Positions 44,766 to 53,339 are shown, numbered from the stretch's first letter. The stretch is 64,000 bases of DNA from Pseudomonas aegrilactucae (GCF_019168305.1 NZ_JAHTBI010000036.1:1-64000), one strand, 5' to 3'. Notes: a model not told the origin generated them from the letters alone. Numbers and translations are program-made.

Positions 44766-45442
44766 GCCGCGCGCTCTTCGAGCACATAGCCCATGCCGCG
44801 CACGGTGTGGATCAGCTTGTTGTCGTGGGCGTCGTCGACCTTCAGGCGCAGGCGGCGTATGGCGACTTCGATCACGTTGGTGTCGCTGTCGAAGTTCATG
44901 TCCCACACCTGCGAGGCAATCAGCGACTTTGGCAGCACTTCGCCCTGGCGGCGCAGCAGCAGTTCGAGCAGGGCGAACTCCTTGGCGGTGAGGTCGATGC
45001 GTGTGCCAGCGCGCTCGACGCGTCGGCGAATCAGGTCCAGGCGCAGGTCGGCCAGGCTCAGCGTGGTTTCCTGTGCCGGGTTGGTGCCGCGGCGCAACAG
45101 GGTGCGCACCCGCGCCAGCAGCTCGGAAAACGCAAAAGGCTTGATCAGGTAGTCATCGGCGCCCAGCTCCAGCCCATGCACGCGGTCTTCCACGGCATCA
45201 CGGGCGGTGAGGAACAGCACCGGCAGTTCCAGCCCGGCCGCACGCACGGCCTGCAGGATCTGCCAGCCGTCGCGTCCCGGCAGCATCACATCGAGAATCA
45301 GCAGGTCGTAGTCGCCGTTCAGCGCCAAGTACTGGCCGGTGTCGCCATCGGTGGCAAGCTCGGTGCTGAAGCCGGCCTCGTTCAGGCCCTGGCGCAGGTA
45401 GAGGCCGGTCTTGGGCTGGTCTTCGACGATCAACAGTTTCAT
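44762..45442 (-). CDS. heavy-metal-type OmpR-family response regulator (CopR/CusR-like)
   Basis: This 226-residue regulator has a receiver with acidic residues ED at 7-8, acceptor Asp51 in [14 protein letters not shown] and Lys in [14 protein letters not shown] winged-helix domain follows ([20 protein letters not shown] ... [19 protein letters not shown]). The LPGRDGWQ and [12 protein letters not shown] motifs are typical of CopR, CusR and IrlR. The inverted repeat in the divergent intergenic region is its likely operator. Metal specificity is inferred from the neighbouring cupredoxin. Confidence 0.92.
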   Translation of the reverse strand: MKLLIVEDQPKTGLYLRQGLNEAGFSTELATDGDTGQYLALNGDYDLLILDVMLPGRDGWQILQAVRAAGLELPVLFLTARDAVEDRVHGLELGADDYLIKPFAFSELLARVRTLLRRGTNPAQETTLSLADLRLDLIRRRVERAGTRIDLTAKEFALLELLLRRQGEVLPKSLIASQVWDMNFDSDTNVIEVAIRRLRLKVDDAHDNKLIHTVRGMGYVLEERAA

Positions 45443-45500
45443 GGGGCTCTCGGGGCGGTGGGTGTCGGGGTTATACCGTGCGCGAGCGGGGGCAGGGTGA

Positions 45501-45531
45501 AGCTGACAAAGTTGTAATCTTTTTGTCAGCT
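45501..45531 (+). promoter_or_regulatory. inverted repeat between the copper-type regulator and the cupredoxin
   Basis: AGCTGACAAA (45501-45510) and TTTGTCAGCT (45522-45531) form a perfect 10-bp dyad with an 11-bp centre containing TTGTAATC. It lies in the 152-bp divergent promoter region. It is the best candidate operator for the adjacent response regulator, since direct or inverted TGACA/TTACA-type sites are usual for CopR-like proteins. Confidence 0.6.
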
Positions 45532-45594
45532 CGTTGCCAGTGCGGGCTGTCTACAGTGGGTGGCATGCGGATGCAACATCATAGAGGATGCACG

Positions 45595-46101
45595 ATGAAA
45601 CGCTGGATGATCGCGGGTGCGCTGGCGCTGTGGAGCCTGCCGCTGCTGGCTGCACCTGGACACGACTATGCCTTTGGCAAGCCGGCTGCGGCGGCGCAAG
45701 CCACACGCACGGTCGAGGTGGTGATGGGCGACATGTATTTCGAACCGCGGGCGCTCACGGTCAAGGCCGGCGAAACGGTGCGTTTCGTGCTGGTCAACAA
45801 GGGGCAGGTGGCGCATGAATTCAACCTGGGGGATGCTGCCATGCACGCACGTCACCAGCAACAGATGGTAGCCATGCAAGGCCAGATGGACCCTTCTGGC
45901 AGGGCGCACGGCAGCATGGGACACGGCGCAACGGGGCACGCCGGCATGCAGCACGACGACCCGAACATGGTCATGGTCGCGCCCGGCCAGCGCGCCGAAC
46001 TGACCTGGGCCTTCAGCCAGTCGACACCGATCCAGTTCGCCTGCAACGTGCCTGGGCACTACCAGGCCGGCATGCTGGGTACACTGACCATCGCCGAATG
46101 A
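45595..46101 (+). CDS. periplasmic cupredoxin (CopI-like) with Met/His-rich loop
   Basis: This 168-residue protein has a signal peptide (MKRWMIAGALALWSLPLLAA) and a cupredoxin fold. The expected type 1 copper ligands are His74 (AHEFNLGD), Cys150, His155 and Met160 (ACNVPGHYQAGM). Between the first and second ligand blocks, residues 83-127 are rich in Met and His (HQQQMVAMQGQM, HGSMGHGATGHAGMQHDD), which could bind extra Cu(I)/Cu(II). It resembles CopI-type copper-tolerance proteins. It is divergent from the metal-type two-component genes, with a shared inverted repeat between them. Confidence 0.88.
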   Translation: MKRWMIAGALALWSLPLLAAPGHDYAFGKPAAAAQATRTVEVVMGDMYFEPRALTVKAGETVRFVLVNKGQVAHEFNLGDAAMHARHQQQMVAMQGQMDPSGRAHGSMGHGATGHAGMQHDDPNMVMVAPGQRAELTWAFSQSTPIQFACNVPGHYQAGMLGTLTIAE

Positions 46102-46110
46102 CCAACGCAG

Positions 46111-46158
46111 GGCTCAAACCCGATAAACTAGGGCAATTTCGTCCTTCAGGTTTGAGCC
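46111..46158 (+). promoter_or_regulatory. inverted repeat ending at the queF start codon
   Basis: GGCTCAAACC (46111-46120) and GGTTTGAGCC (46149-46158) are exact complements with 28 nt between. The right arm ends directly before the ATG and covers the only AGG-type ribosome site, so pairing would hide the start. It may be a cis-acting control of queF or the end of the cupredoxin transcript. The loop (ATAAACTAGGG) only loosely recalls a preQ1 riboswitch tail. Confidence 0.5.
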
Positions 46159-46989
46159 ATGCATCCCGCCGCCGAACACTCCCCGCTGGGCAAGTCCAGC
46201 GAATACGTTTCCACCTACACCCCGTCGCTGCTGTTCCCGATTCCGCGTGCCGCCAAATGGGCCGAGCTTGGGGTCAGTGCACAGACGCTGCCGTGGCAGG
46301 GCGTGGATTTCTGGAACTGCTTCGAGCTGTCCTGGCTGCTGCCCTCGGGCAAGCCGGTGGTGGCGATCGGCGAATTCGCCATCCCCGCCGACTCGCCGGC
46401 GATCATCGAGTCCAAGTCGTTCAAGCTGTACCTGAACTCGCTGAACCAGACGGTTTTCGAGTCACCGCAGGCGCTTGAAGCGTGCCTGGTCAAGGACCTC
46501 TCGGCCGCCGCCGGCAAGCCGGTGGGCGTGCGTATCCGCAGCCTGGGCGAGGTCGAAGGCGAGGGCGTGGTGGCCCTGCCTGGCGTGTGCATCGACGACC
46601 TGGACGTGAGCATCAGCAACTACGAACAGCCACAGCCCGAATTGCTGCGCTGCGACAGCGGGCGGGTGGTGGAAGAAACCTTGCACAGCCACCTGCTCAA
46701 GTCCAACTGCCCGGTCACCGGCCAGCCGGACTGGGGCAGCGTCACGGTGCACTACCGCGGCGCGGCGCTGGACCCTGCGAGCCTGCTGGCCTACCTGATC
46801 AGCTTCCGTCAGCATGCCGACTTCCACGAGCAGTGCGTGGAACGCATCTACCTCGACCTCAAGCACCTGCTCAAACCTGAAACGCTGACGGTGTATGCGC
46901 GTTACGTACGCCGTGGCGGGTTGGACATCAATCCCTACCGCAGCACCGAGGCGGTGACCCTGAGCAACGGCCGCCTGGTGCGCCAGTAA
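46159..46989 (+). CDS. queF: NADPH-dependent 7-cyano-7-deazaguanine reductase QueF
   Basis: This 276-residue enzyme reduces preQ0 to preQ1 in queuosine biosynthesis. It is the long, two-domain form. The QueF motif [11 protein letters not shown] is at 84-94, and the catalytic Cys184 and Asp191 lie in [14 protein letters not shown] pair of tunnel-fold halves is visible. The gene stands alone, between the cupredoxin gene and a bidirectional terminator. Confidence 0.96.
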   Translation: MHPAAEHSPLGKSSEYVSTYTPSLLFPIPRAAKWAELGVSAQTLPWQGVDFWNCFELSWLLPSGKPVVAIGEFAIPADSPAIIESKSFKLYLNSLNQTVFESPQALEACLVKDLSAAAGKPVGVRIRSLGEVEGEGVVALPGVCIDDLDVSISNYEQPQPELLRCDSGRVVEETLHSHLLKSNCPVTGQPDWGSVTVHYRGAALDPASLLAYLISFRQHADFHEQCVERIYLDLKHLLKPETLTVYARYVRRGGLDINPYRSTEAVTLSNGRLVRQ

Positions 46990-46991
46990 CG

Positions 46992-47023
46992 AAAAAGCCC
47001 CGTGCAGTGCGACGGGGCTTTTT
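46992..47023. terminator. bidirectional terminator after queF
   Basis: A perfect 12-bp stem, AAAAAGCCCCGT (46992-47003) and ACGGGGCTTTTT (47012-47023), has an 8-nt loop. T-runs occur in both directions, so it serves queF and the convergent DUF4404 gene. Confidence 0.92.
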
Positions 47024-47038
47024 TCATGCAGGCGGTGT

Positions 47039-47302
47039 TCAGATGCCCATGCTTTGCAGGCTCTGAACGATATTGCGCAAGGTGGCGGTCAGGCCCGGGT
47101 GCTCCACTTCGAAGCGCTCCACGGCCAGGTTGACGCCGTCGACCAGGTTGTTGTCCGGGGTTACTGCCTCCAGTTCGATTTTTGCTTGGATCTGCGCCAT
47201 TAATTCGTGCAGTTCAACGCGCTCTGCTTCCGAGAGCGGCGGATTTTGCTCCAGTTGCTCGCGCAGGGCGTTGAGTTGCGCTTGCAGTTCGCGGGCAGGC
47301 AT
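47039..47302 (-). CDS. DUF4404 family protein
   Basis: This 87-residue cytoplasmic helical protein begins MPARELQAQLNALREQLEQNPPLS and has heptad-like leucine spacing, so it probably forms a coiled coil or helical bundle. The pattern ending in FEVEHPGLTATLRNIVQSLQSMGI is that of DUF4404, a family of unknown function. The ATG at 47302 has a GAGGGAG ribosome site. Confidence 0.85.
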   Translation of the reverse strand: MPARELQAQLNALREQLEQNPPLSEAERVELHELMAQIQAKIELEAVTPDNNLVDGVNLAVERFEVEHPGLTATLRNIVQSLQSMGI

Positions 47303-47426
47303 GGGTGATCTCCCTCTATGAATAGGCACAGTCATGGACCCCGCCGGCTGGCGAAAGGTCCATGCCTTGTGGTTCAGATTAATCCACTGCGCGCCGCTTT
47401 GCATGACCCTGATCAATGGGGCTGTA

Positions 47427-48017
47427 TCAGGGTTTTTCACCTTTGAGACGGCGCTGGGTGATATCGGCCAGGCAATCGGTCAATTGCTCCAACTGATCGA
47501 TCACCGAATGCACCCCCAGGCTGAACAGTTGCAGGGTGGCCTTGCCGCGTTTGTGTTCGCGCTCGCGCTCATCCAGTGCCTGCCAGTGTGCGGCAGACAC
47601 GCCGCACAACGAGCCGCACGAGGCCAGCCCCACCGTCCATAGCCCCGCATTCAGGCCGGCCTGCAGCAGGCGCGGTTCGCCGCTGACCAGCACGCAACCG
47701 TCCAGTTGCGCGGTCTTCAGGTGCATCAAGGCCTGCCAGCAGGCATCTGGCGCGGGCCACGGGGCATGGCTGCTGGCGGCAGTGGGCGCTGCGAGCCCGG
47801 CCGGCAGTGCCTGGCTCAGGTGGGTGGCAAGGGCGGCTGGTGCATCGTCGAGCCAGGCGCAGGGCACGCCGTGCTGCTGCAGCCAGTGCAGGGCGTGCAG
47901 GGCGCCAGGGGTTGGCTCGACGGGTTCGCTGCCGGGGGCCTGGCAGCGTGCGCCAAAATCGACGAGGCAGCCGCGCAGGCCGAACAGCACGGCGGTGAAG
48001 GCGGGGGAATGGGGCAT
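47427..48017 (-). CDS. degenerate HAD-superfamily protein, phosphonatase-like, lacking the nucleophile
   Basis: This 196-residue protein resembles phosphonoacetaldehyde hydrolase (PhnX). The start TAVLFGLRGCLVDFGARC aligns with the HAD motif FDWAGTxVDFG, and VLVSGEPRLLQAGLNAGLWTVGLASCG aligns with the later PhnX motif. The nucleophile Asp (FDW) is replaced by Gly (FGL), and the usual DDT of the later motif is SGE. Catalysis by the HAD mechanism is therefore not expected. It is shorter than PhnX (about 270). It may be a non-catalytic binding or regulatory protein, or a decaying gene. Confidence 0.75.
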   Translation of the reverse strand: MPHSPAFTAVLFGLRGCLVDFGARCQAPGSEPVEPTPGALHALHWLQQHGVPCAWLDDAPAALATHLSQALPAGLAAPTAASSHAPWPAPDACWQALMHLKTAQLDGCVLVSGEPRLLQAGLNAGLWTVGLASCGSLCGVSAAHWQALDEREREHKRGKATLQLFSLGVHSVIDQLEQLTDCLADITQRRLKGEKP

Positions 48018-48225
48018 GGCAACGTCCCTGAAATAACCAGCAAGGCTAGCGCCTGAACATGACCGCGCAGTGACGGTTTGATGACCGCATCGTCTTCAAT
48101 CACAAATTACCGACGCAGGGTGTGCGAAGCTGCCTAATCTGGGTGGGAGGCTTTATACTTGTTTCCTTTTTGGCTGCTGCAGGCCCTCGTGTCAGGCAGC
48201 ACAGTGATTGTCTAGGAGATACTTT

Positions 48226-48930
48226 ATGCGTGGGATCGGTGCTGGCGTGATCGATCGTGTGACCCGGGCCTGTGTCTGCGCGAGCCTGCTGCTGGCGCCG
48301 GTGATGGCTCAGGCGGCGACCGAAGAAGACCCGTGGGAGAGCATCAACCGTCCGATCTTCCGTTTCAACGATACCGTCGACACCTACGCGCTCAAGCCAC
48401 TGGCGCAGGGCTACCAGTGGGTGACCCCGCAGTTTCTGGAAGATGGCATCCACAACATGTTCCGCAACATCGGTGAGGTGACCAACCTGGCCAACAACGT
48501 GTTGCAGCTCAAGCCGCACGCGGCGGGTGTCGACACGGCGCGGCTGATCGTCAACACCACCTTCGGCCTCGCCGGCTTCTTCGATGTCGGCACCCGCATG
48601 GGGTTGCAGCGCAGCGATGAAGACTTCGGCCAGACCCTCGGTTACTGGGGTGTGCAGAGCGGCCCTTACGTGATGCTGCCGCTGCTGGGCCCAAGCACGG
48701 TGCGCGATGCACTGGCCAAGTACCCTGACAGCTACACCGAACCCTACCGCTACATCAATCACGTGCCGACGCGCAACACCGCGCTTGCGGTCGATGTGGT
48801 CGACACCCGCGCCAGCCTGTTGCCGGCCGAGAAGATGATCCGCGGCGACAAGTACAGCTTCATCCGCAATGCCTACCTGCAGAACCGCGAATTCAAGGTC
48901 AAGGATGGCGAAGTGAAAGACGATTTCTGA
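48226..48930 (+). CDS. mlaA: MlaA/VacJ family outer-membrane lipid asymmetry protein
   Basis: This 234-residue protein matches MlaA, which removes misplaced phospholipids from the outer leaflet of the outer membrane and passes them to MlaC. The core EDPWESINRPIFRFNDTVD, then NNVLQLKPHAAG, RLIVNTTFGLAGFFDVGTRMGL and GYWGVQSGPYVMLPLLGPSTVRD, is clear. The signal peptide ends APVMAQA|ATEED with no lipobox Cys, unlike E. coli MlaA. The ATG at 48226 has AGGAGA. A second MlaA elsewhere in the genome is possible. Confidence 0.88.
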   Translation: MRGIGAGVIDRVTRACVCASLLLAPVMAQAATEEDPWESINRPIFRFNDTVDTYALKPLAQGYQWVTPQFLEDGIHNMFRNIGEVTNLANNVLQLKPHAAGVDTARLIVNTTFGLAGFFDVGTRMGLQRSDEDFGQTLGYWGVQSGPYVMLPLLGPSTVRDALAKYPDSYTEPYRYINHVPTRNTALAVDVVDTRASLLPAEKMIRGDKYSFIRNAYLQNREFKVKDGEVKDDF

Positions 48931-48947
48931 TCGTTGCTCAGCCGAAG

Positions 48948-48972
48948 AGGCGGCCATGTGGCCGCCTTTTTT
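48948..48972 (+). terminator. mlaA terminator
   Basis: The stem AGGCGGCC (48948-48955) and GGCCGCCT (48960-48967), loop ATGT, is followed by TTTTT. It ends just before the convergent PilZ gene. Confidence 0.85.
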
Positions 48973-48984
48973 GTGTCTGATTGT

Positions 48985-49284
48985 TCAACTCATCGACAGT
49001 ATCTTGAGCCCGAGTTTTTGCTCGTTCTGCGGTTGGTCGGCGATCCATACCACCTGAGCTTCGGCCTCCAGCCCGGCGAGGGCGGGATGATCGGAGTCTA
49101 TGCGTACCTGCAGGTTGTCGCCGACTTGAAAGCGCTGCGGCGCCCGTACCTGCATGCCACTGCTGGACAGGTCCAGGCACGTCGCGGCAATGACCTTGTC
49201 GGGGGTGATCAGCGCGACCTCGGCGTCCACTCGCATCCGTAGGAAATCACGCTTCTCACTGTAGTCTGCGTGGTTGTGGCTCAT
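48985..49284 (-). CDS. PilZ domain c-di-GMP-binding protein
   Basis: This 99-residue single PilZ domain has the binding motifs: a basic RxxxR-like patch (EKRDFLRMRV, residues 10-19) and DLSSSGMQV (residues 38-46). It should bind c-di-GMP; the output partner is unknown. It lies beside rssB, divergent from it. The ATG at 49284 is the only reasonable start. Confidence 0.88.
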   Translation of the reverse strand: MSHNHADYSEKRDFLRMRVDAEVALITPDKVIAATCLDLSSSGMQVRAPQRFQVGDNLQVRIDSDHPALAGLEAEAQVVWIADQPQNEQKLGLKILSMS

Positions 49285-49550
49285 GCCTGCATCCTTCCAT
49301 TGGGTTGCGATAGATGGGGTTTTTATAACTCCCGGTGATTTGCGCTGTAAAGAGCGAAGGCGACCATCGGCGCATGCTTGAAACCCCTGGCGGATGGGAG
49401 TACCGTCTGCGCCTTACAGGGCACCTCTGAACAGTTGCCGGGCAGACCTTTTTGCCCTGCACCTCAAGAGTGGCTAGAAGTGAATCCAGTAAGCGGGCCT
49501 CGTGTTACCTGGCCGCCTACGCCAACCTATTTCTGGCGCCGTTTGCCCAC

Positions 49551-50735
49551 ATGCAGAAAACCAGTGCAACGCTGCTGATAATCGATGATGACGACGTAGT
49601 GCGTGCGAGTCTTGCCGCCTACCTGGAAGACAGCGGCTTCAGTGTCCTGCAGGCAAGCAACGGTCAGCAGGGCCTTCACGTCTTCGAGCAGGACCAGCCT
49701 GATCTTGTGATCTGCGATCTGCGCATGCCGCAAATGGGTGGCCTGGAGCTGATTCGCCAGGTCACCGAGCGTGCGCCTGATCTGCCGGTGATCGTGGTGT
49801 CGGGCGCGGGTGTGATGAACGATGCCGTCGAGGCCTTGCGCCTGGGCGCCGCCGATTACCTGATAAAGCCCCTTGAAGACCTGGCTGTGCTGGAGCATTC
49901 GGTACGCCGTGCGCTGGACCGTGCGCATCTGGTGCTCGAGAACCAGCGCTACCGCGAAAAGCTCGAAACCGCCAACCGCGAACTGGAGGCCAGCCTGCAC
50001 CTGTTGCAGGAGGACCAGACCGCGGGGCGCCAGGTGCAGATGAACATGCTGCCCGAGAGCCCATGGGCCGTTTCGGACCTGCGTTTCGAGCACCAGATCA
50101 TTCCTTCGCTGTACCTGTCCGGTGATTTCACCGACTACTTCCGGGTGGATGAGCGACGTGTGGCGTTTTACCTGGCAGACGTTTCCGGGCACGGTGCTTC
50201 ATCGGCGTTCGTGACCGTGCTGCTGAAGTTCATGACCACGCGCCTGCTGTTCGAATTCAAGCGCAGTGGCACCTTGCGTGACTTCAAGCCGTCCGAAGTG
50301 CTGGGCCACATCAATCGCGGCCTGATCAACTGCAAGCTGGGCAAGCATGTGACCATGGTTGGCGGGGTGATCGATGAAGACACCGGGCTGATGACCTACA
50401 GCATCGGCGGCCATCTGCCGTTGCCTGTACTGTATACGCCAGAGCACTGTGGGTACCTTGAAGGCCGCGGATTGCCGGTGGGCCTGTTCGACGAGGCGAC
50501 CTACCAGGACCACGTGATGGAACTGCCTCCCGAGTTCAGCCTGACCTTGCTGTCTGATGGCATTCTGGATCTTTTGCCCGGCGATACACTCAAAGATAAG
50601 GAAGCGGCCTTGCCTGAAATAGTCAAGGCTGCGGGTGGCAGCCTGGATGGGCTGCGCCGACGATTCGAATTGGCTACGCTTGGGGAGATGCCGGATGATA
50701 TCGCCCTAATGGTGTTGAGCAGGAACCTTCAATGA
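49551..50735 (+). CDS. rssB: RssB-like response regulator with PP2C phosphatase domain
   Basis: This 394-residue protein has an N-terminal receiver (DDDD at 12-15, acceptor Asp56 in LVICDLRMPQMGG, Lys in LIKPLEDL). A coiled linker leads to a C-terminal PP2C/SpoIIE-type Ser/Thr phosphatase domain (SGDFTDYF, ADVSGHGASSAFVTVLL, SDGILDLLP, PDDIALMVL). The metal-binding Asp residues are kept, so unlike E. coli RssB it should be an active phosphatase. Its stop overlaps the STAS gene start (ATGA), suggesting that it dephosphorylates that protein. In Pseudomonas this pair is tied to RpoS control. Confidence 0.9.
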   Translation: MQKTSATLLIIDDDDVVRASLAAYLEDSGFSVLQASNGQQGLHVFEQDQPDLVICDLRMPQMGGLELIRQVTERAPDLPVIVVSGAGVMNDAVEALRLGAADYLIKPLEDLAVLEHSVRRALDRAHLVLENQRYREKLETANRELEASLHLLQEDQTAGRQVQMNMLPESPWAVSDLRFEHQIIPSLYLSGDFTDYFRVDERRVAFYLADVSGHGASSAFVTVLLKFMTTRLLFEFKRSGTLRDFKPSEVLGHINRGLINCKLGKHVTMVGGVIDEDTGLMTYSIGGHLPLPVLYTPEHCGYLEGRGLPVGLFDEATYQDHVMELPPEFSLTLLSDGILDLLPGDTLKDKEAALPEIVKAAGGSLDGLRRRFELATLGEMPDDIALMVLSRNLQ

Positions 50736-51214
50736 GTACTGGAAGAATCCAGTTCGCCGAGCAGAACGGTACCTTCGTTCTGAAGTTTGTCGGTGAAGTG
50801 CGTCTGACCCTGTGTTCGGCGCTGGACGCAACGATCGAGAAGATTTTCACGGCGCTGAATTTCTCGGCGATCGTCATCGATCTTACGGAAACCAACAGCA
50901 TCGACAGCACCACGCTCGGTTTGCTGGCCAAATTGTCGATCCTGTCGCGGCAGAAGGTTGGGCTGTTGCCTACCGTGGTCACCACCCATGCCGACATCAC
51001 GCGCCTGCTGCAATCGATGGGTTTCGATCAGGTGTTCAACATCGTCGATCGCCCGATCCCGTGCCCGGAGTGCCTGACCGATCTGCCGTCCCAGGACCAG
51101 AACGAAGAGGTGGTGCGTGCCAAGGTGCTGGAAGCGCACAAGATCCTCATGGGCCTGAACGACTCCAACCGTGAAGCCTTCCACGATCTGGTCAACGCCC
51201 TGGAACGTACCTGA
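50732..51214 (+). CDS. rssC: STAS-domain anti-anti-sigma factor RssC
   Basis: This 160-residue protein has an N-terminal STAS domain (about 5-105). The phosphorylatable serine/threonine of SpoIIAA-like proteins corresponds to Ser59/Thr60 in NSIDSTTLGLLAKL. A C-terminal extension contains CPEC and helices. It is translationally coupled to rssB (ATGA). The partner kinase or anti-sigma factor is not encoded here and must be elsewhere. Confidence 0.88.
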   Translation: MSTGRIQFAEQNGTFVLKFVGEVRLTLCSALDATIEKIFTALNFSAIVIDLTETNSIDSTTLGLLAKLSILSRQKVGLLPTVVTTHADITRLLQSMGFDQVFNIVDRPIPCPECLTDLPSQDQNEEVVRAKVLEAHKILMGLNDSNREAFHDLVNALERT

Positions 51215-51259
51215 TCGTTCCCTTCGGCGCTCCCTGGCGAGCGCCTGGCTACCCCGCCC

Positions 51260-53149
51260 TTACTGCATCGGCCCGCGAGGAAACTCGGTGGGGGCTGTGC
51301 CATTGGCATTGAGTTGGAGAATGCGCTCCGGCTGGCCCTGCTCATTGAAAAATACCTGACCCAGACCCGCACTGTTCCATAGCCGTTCACCGGCCTTGCT
51401 GTGGGCGGGTGTGCGCGGCACTACCTGCATCTGGCGACGTTTTGTGAACCAGTTGAGCGGTGAGCGTGGTGCGTACAGCCAGCGGTTGAGGCGATCGAAC
51501 ACGTCGAGCAGGCGTCGGGGAAACTCGTTCTTGATGCCGCTGCTGGTGATCTGCCACAGGTGCGGTGCACTGCGTTTGTGGCGGATCAGGACTTCGTAGA
51601 CGAACGAGTAGTGCACGTCGCCGGAGAGGATCACGTAGTGCCCCGGCGTGCGCGAGTGGCGAAAGATGTTGAGGATGACCTGCGCTGCACCGCGATGGGC
51701 CATCCAGTTCTCTGCATCCACCAGCAGCGGGTAGCCGCACCAGCTGAAGACGCGCTGGATGGACTCGATCAGCTTGACGCCGAAGATCGGTGCAGGCGAG
51801 ACGATGATTGCCGAAGGATGGTCCAGCAGTGCCTGCTGCAGTTCACACAGCGCTTCCCAGTCGAGCAGGCCGGACGGTTTTTGCAGGCTGCTTTCGCTGC
51901 GCCAGCGGCGAGTGCGGGTATCGAGCACCAGCAGGGCAGGCTGGGTCGGCAACGCAAATTGCCACTCCTGAAAGCGCAGCAACGCCTTGATCAGTGCGTC
52001 CTGTGCGGTGTGTTCGAGGTAGCCGTCGTCGTCGGCGCTGTGGCTGAGGGTGTGGCAGGCCGGCAGCAGGTCGCCAAATGCGTCCGGGTTGTTGCCCCAG
52101 CCCTGGCACAGCAGATAGCCGATCAGCGCGTTGCCGATGATGCGCCGGGAGAACGGGTGGCCGTAGGCGGTTTCTTCCCACTGGGCCGAGAGGTTCCAGT
52201 CATCGGTGATGTCGTGGTCGTCGAAGATCATCAGGCTAGGCAGGTGCGCCAGCACCCGAGCCACGCCGTCCAGGCCTTCGACGAAGCTCTGCAGCAGTTG
52301 CTGTTCGTGCTGGTAGCGTGCCTGGCGCTCCACTGTCAGCCCCGCTGGCATGTGGGTGTCGAGGAGGGCCCACGGCACGGGCGACCACACCAGCAGGTAC
52401 ATGGCCATGACTTCGGCCAGGGTCACCAGGTGATTGTCGGCGTTGCTGCTGGTGAAGATCGGCTTGCTGGTGCCGCCGAAGAAGCGTTCGCGCAGGGTCT
52501 CGTTGCTCTTGAGCGCCGGCAGCAGGTCGGCACGGTGGTAGTAACTGGCCGGGTGGCGATAGAGTGCGGCGCTGTTTTCCACCACGGCGCCTTCCAGGTG
52601 CTCGTCGAACAGCCCCAGGCGCTCGATCAGCCCATGGATGGCCCGCAGCATGGGGCCGGCGACGTCGTCGGCATACACCTGGTCGCCGCTCATCATCAGC
52701 AGCGCAGGGCGTTCGGCAGGTGCGTGGGGCGCGGCCAGCAGGCGGTCGGCACACAGCAGGCCATCGGCGGCAGGGTGGTGCGGTTTGCGGCAGGAGCCGT
52801 GCAGCAGGTGGTCCAGGCGCGCACGTACCACGAAGTTGGGCTGCTGGTTGTCGCCATAGAGCAGGTGCGATGCCCAGTCGCGCATGCCTTGGCCGTGCAG
52901 CAACAGGTCGTAGTCGACCTGTACGTCGGTGGGCAAGGGTGCGGCCAGTTGAACGTCGATCAGGTGCACGAAGGCGTGCCTGCCGATGGCGATGACCTGG
53001 CAGTTCAGGTGGTGCTCGACGGGGAGGTTCAGGTGCAGCGTGGGCTGTAGCGGCTCGGAGCCGACCAGCCAGAAGACCAGGCGCGTAGCTTCCAGTCGGC
53101 GCAGCAGCGGGCCGGCCAGTACCAACGGCAGTGGGGTGGTGTCGGGCAT
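51260..53149 (-). CDS. PhoD-like metallophosphatase family protein
   Basis: This 629-residue protein has metal-binding motifs of the PhoD/calcineurin-like group: MSGDQVYADD near 155, FDDHDITDDWN near 315 and LSGDVHYSF near 510. No signal peptide is seen at MPDTTPLPLVLAGPLLRRL, so it is probably cytoplasmic, unlike secreted PhoD. The substrate is unknown; phosphate mono- or diesters are likely. From memory P. aeruginosa has rssC next to tal, so this gene may be an insertion in the present lineage. It is convergent with rssC. Confidence 0.85.
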   Translation of the reverse strand: MPDTTPLPLVLAGPLLRRLEATRLVFWLVGSEPLQPTLHLNLPVEHHLNCQVIAIGRHAFVHLIDVQLAAPLPTDVQVDYDLLLHGQGMRDWASHLLYGDNQQPNFVVRARLDHLLHGSCRKPHHPAADGLLCADRLLAAPHAPAERPALLMMSGDQVYADDVAGPMLRAIHGLIERLGLFDEHLEGAVVENSAALYRHPASYYHRADLLPALKSNETLRERFFGGTSKPIFTSSNADNHLVTLAEVMAMYLLVWSPVPWALLDTHMPAGLTVERQARYQHEQQLLQSFVEGLDGVARVLAHLPSLMIFDDHDITDDWNLSAQWEETAYGHPFSRRIIGNALIGYLLCQGWGNNPDAFGDLLPACHTLSHSADDDGYLEHTAQDALIKALLRFQEWQFALPTQPALLVLDTRTRRWRSESSLQKPSGLLDWEALCELQQALLDHPSAIIVSPAPIFGVKLIESIQRVFSWCGYPLLVDAENWMAHRGAAQVILNIFRHSRTPGHYVILSGDVHYSFVYEVLIRHKRSAPHLWQITSSGIKNEFPRRLLDVFDRLNRWLYAPRSPLNWFTKRRQMQVVPRTPAHSKAGERLWNSAGLGQVFFNEQGQPERILQLNANGTAPTEFPRGPMQ

Positions 53150-53182
53150 CGATTACTCAGGAGTCAGCATGGACGGTTCAGG

Positions 53183-53274
53183 CCCCTCCGCTGACACGCC
53201 AGCTTCCACAGGATTGTGTGGGGCGCGCAGACCGCGTGGGGCTGGCTTGCCAGCGAAGGGCTGCAAAGCAGCCC
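53183..53274. repeat. degenerate REP-like pair and hairpin
   Basis: A diverged left arm (about 53183-53212, CGCTGACACGCCAGCTTCC) faces a better right arm (about 53232-53260, ending GGCTTGCCAGCGAAGGG). Then comes a small perfect hairpin GGGCTGC-AAA-GCAGCCC (53258-53274). It lies between the PhoD-like gene and tal. Confidence 0.65.
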
Positions 53275-53339
53275 CGATGCAGGAATGCAAGGCGCAGGAT
53301 GCTCCGCCTTCCTGCTGCCTCAGGCAAACCGGATTTGTA

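Noticed and set aside
46121..46148. preQ1-I riboswitch in the queF leader
   Set aside because: The candidate P1 (GGG/CCC) has only a 6-nt loop, too short for the class, so only the inverted repeat is reported.
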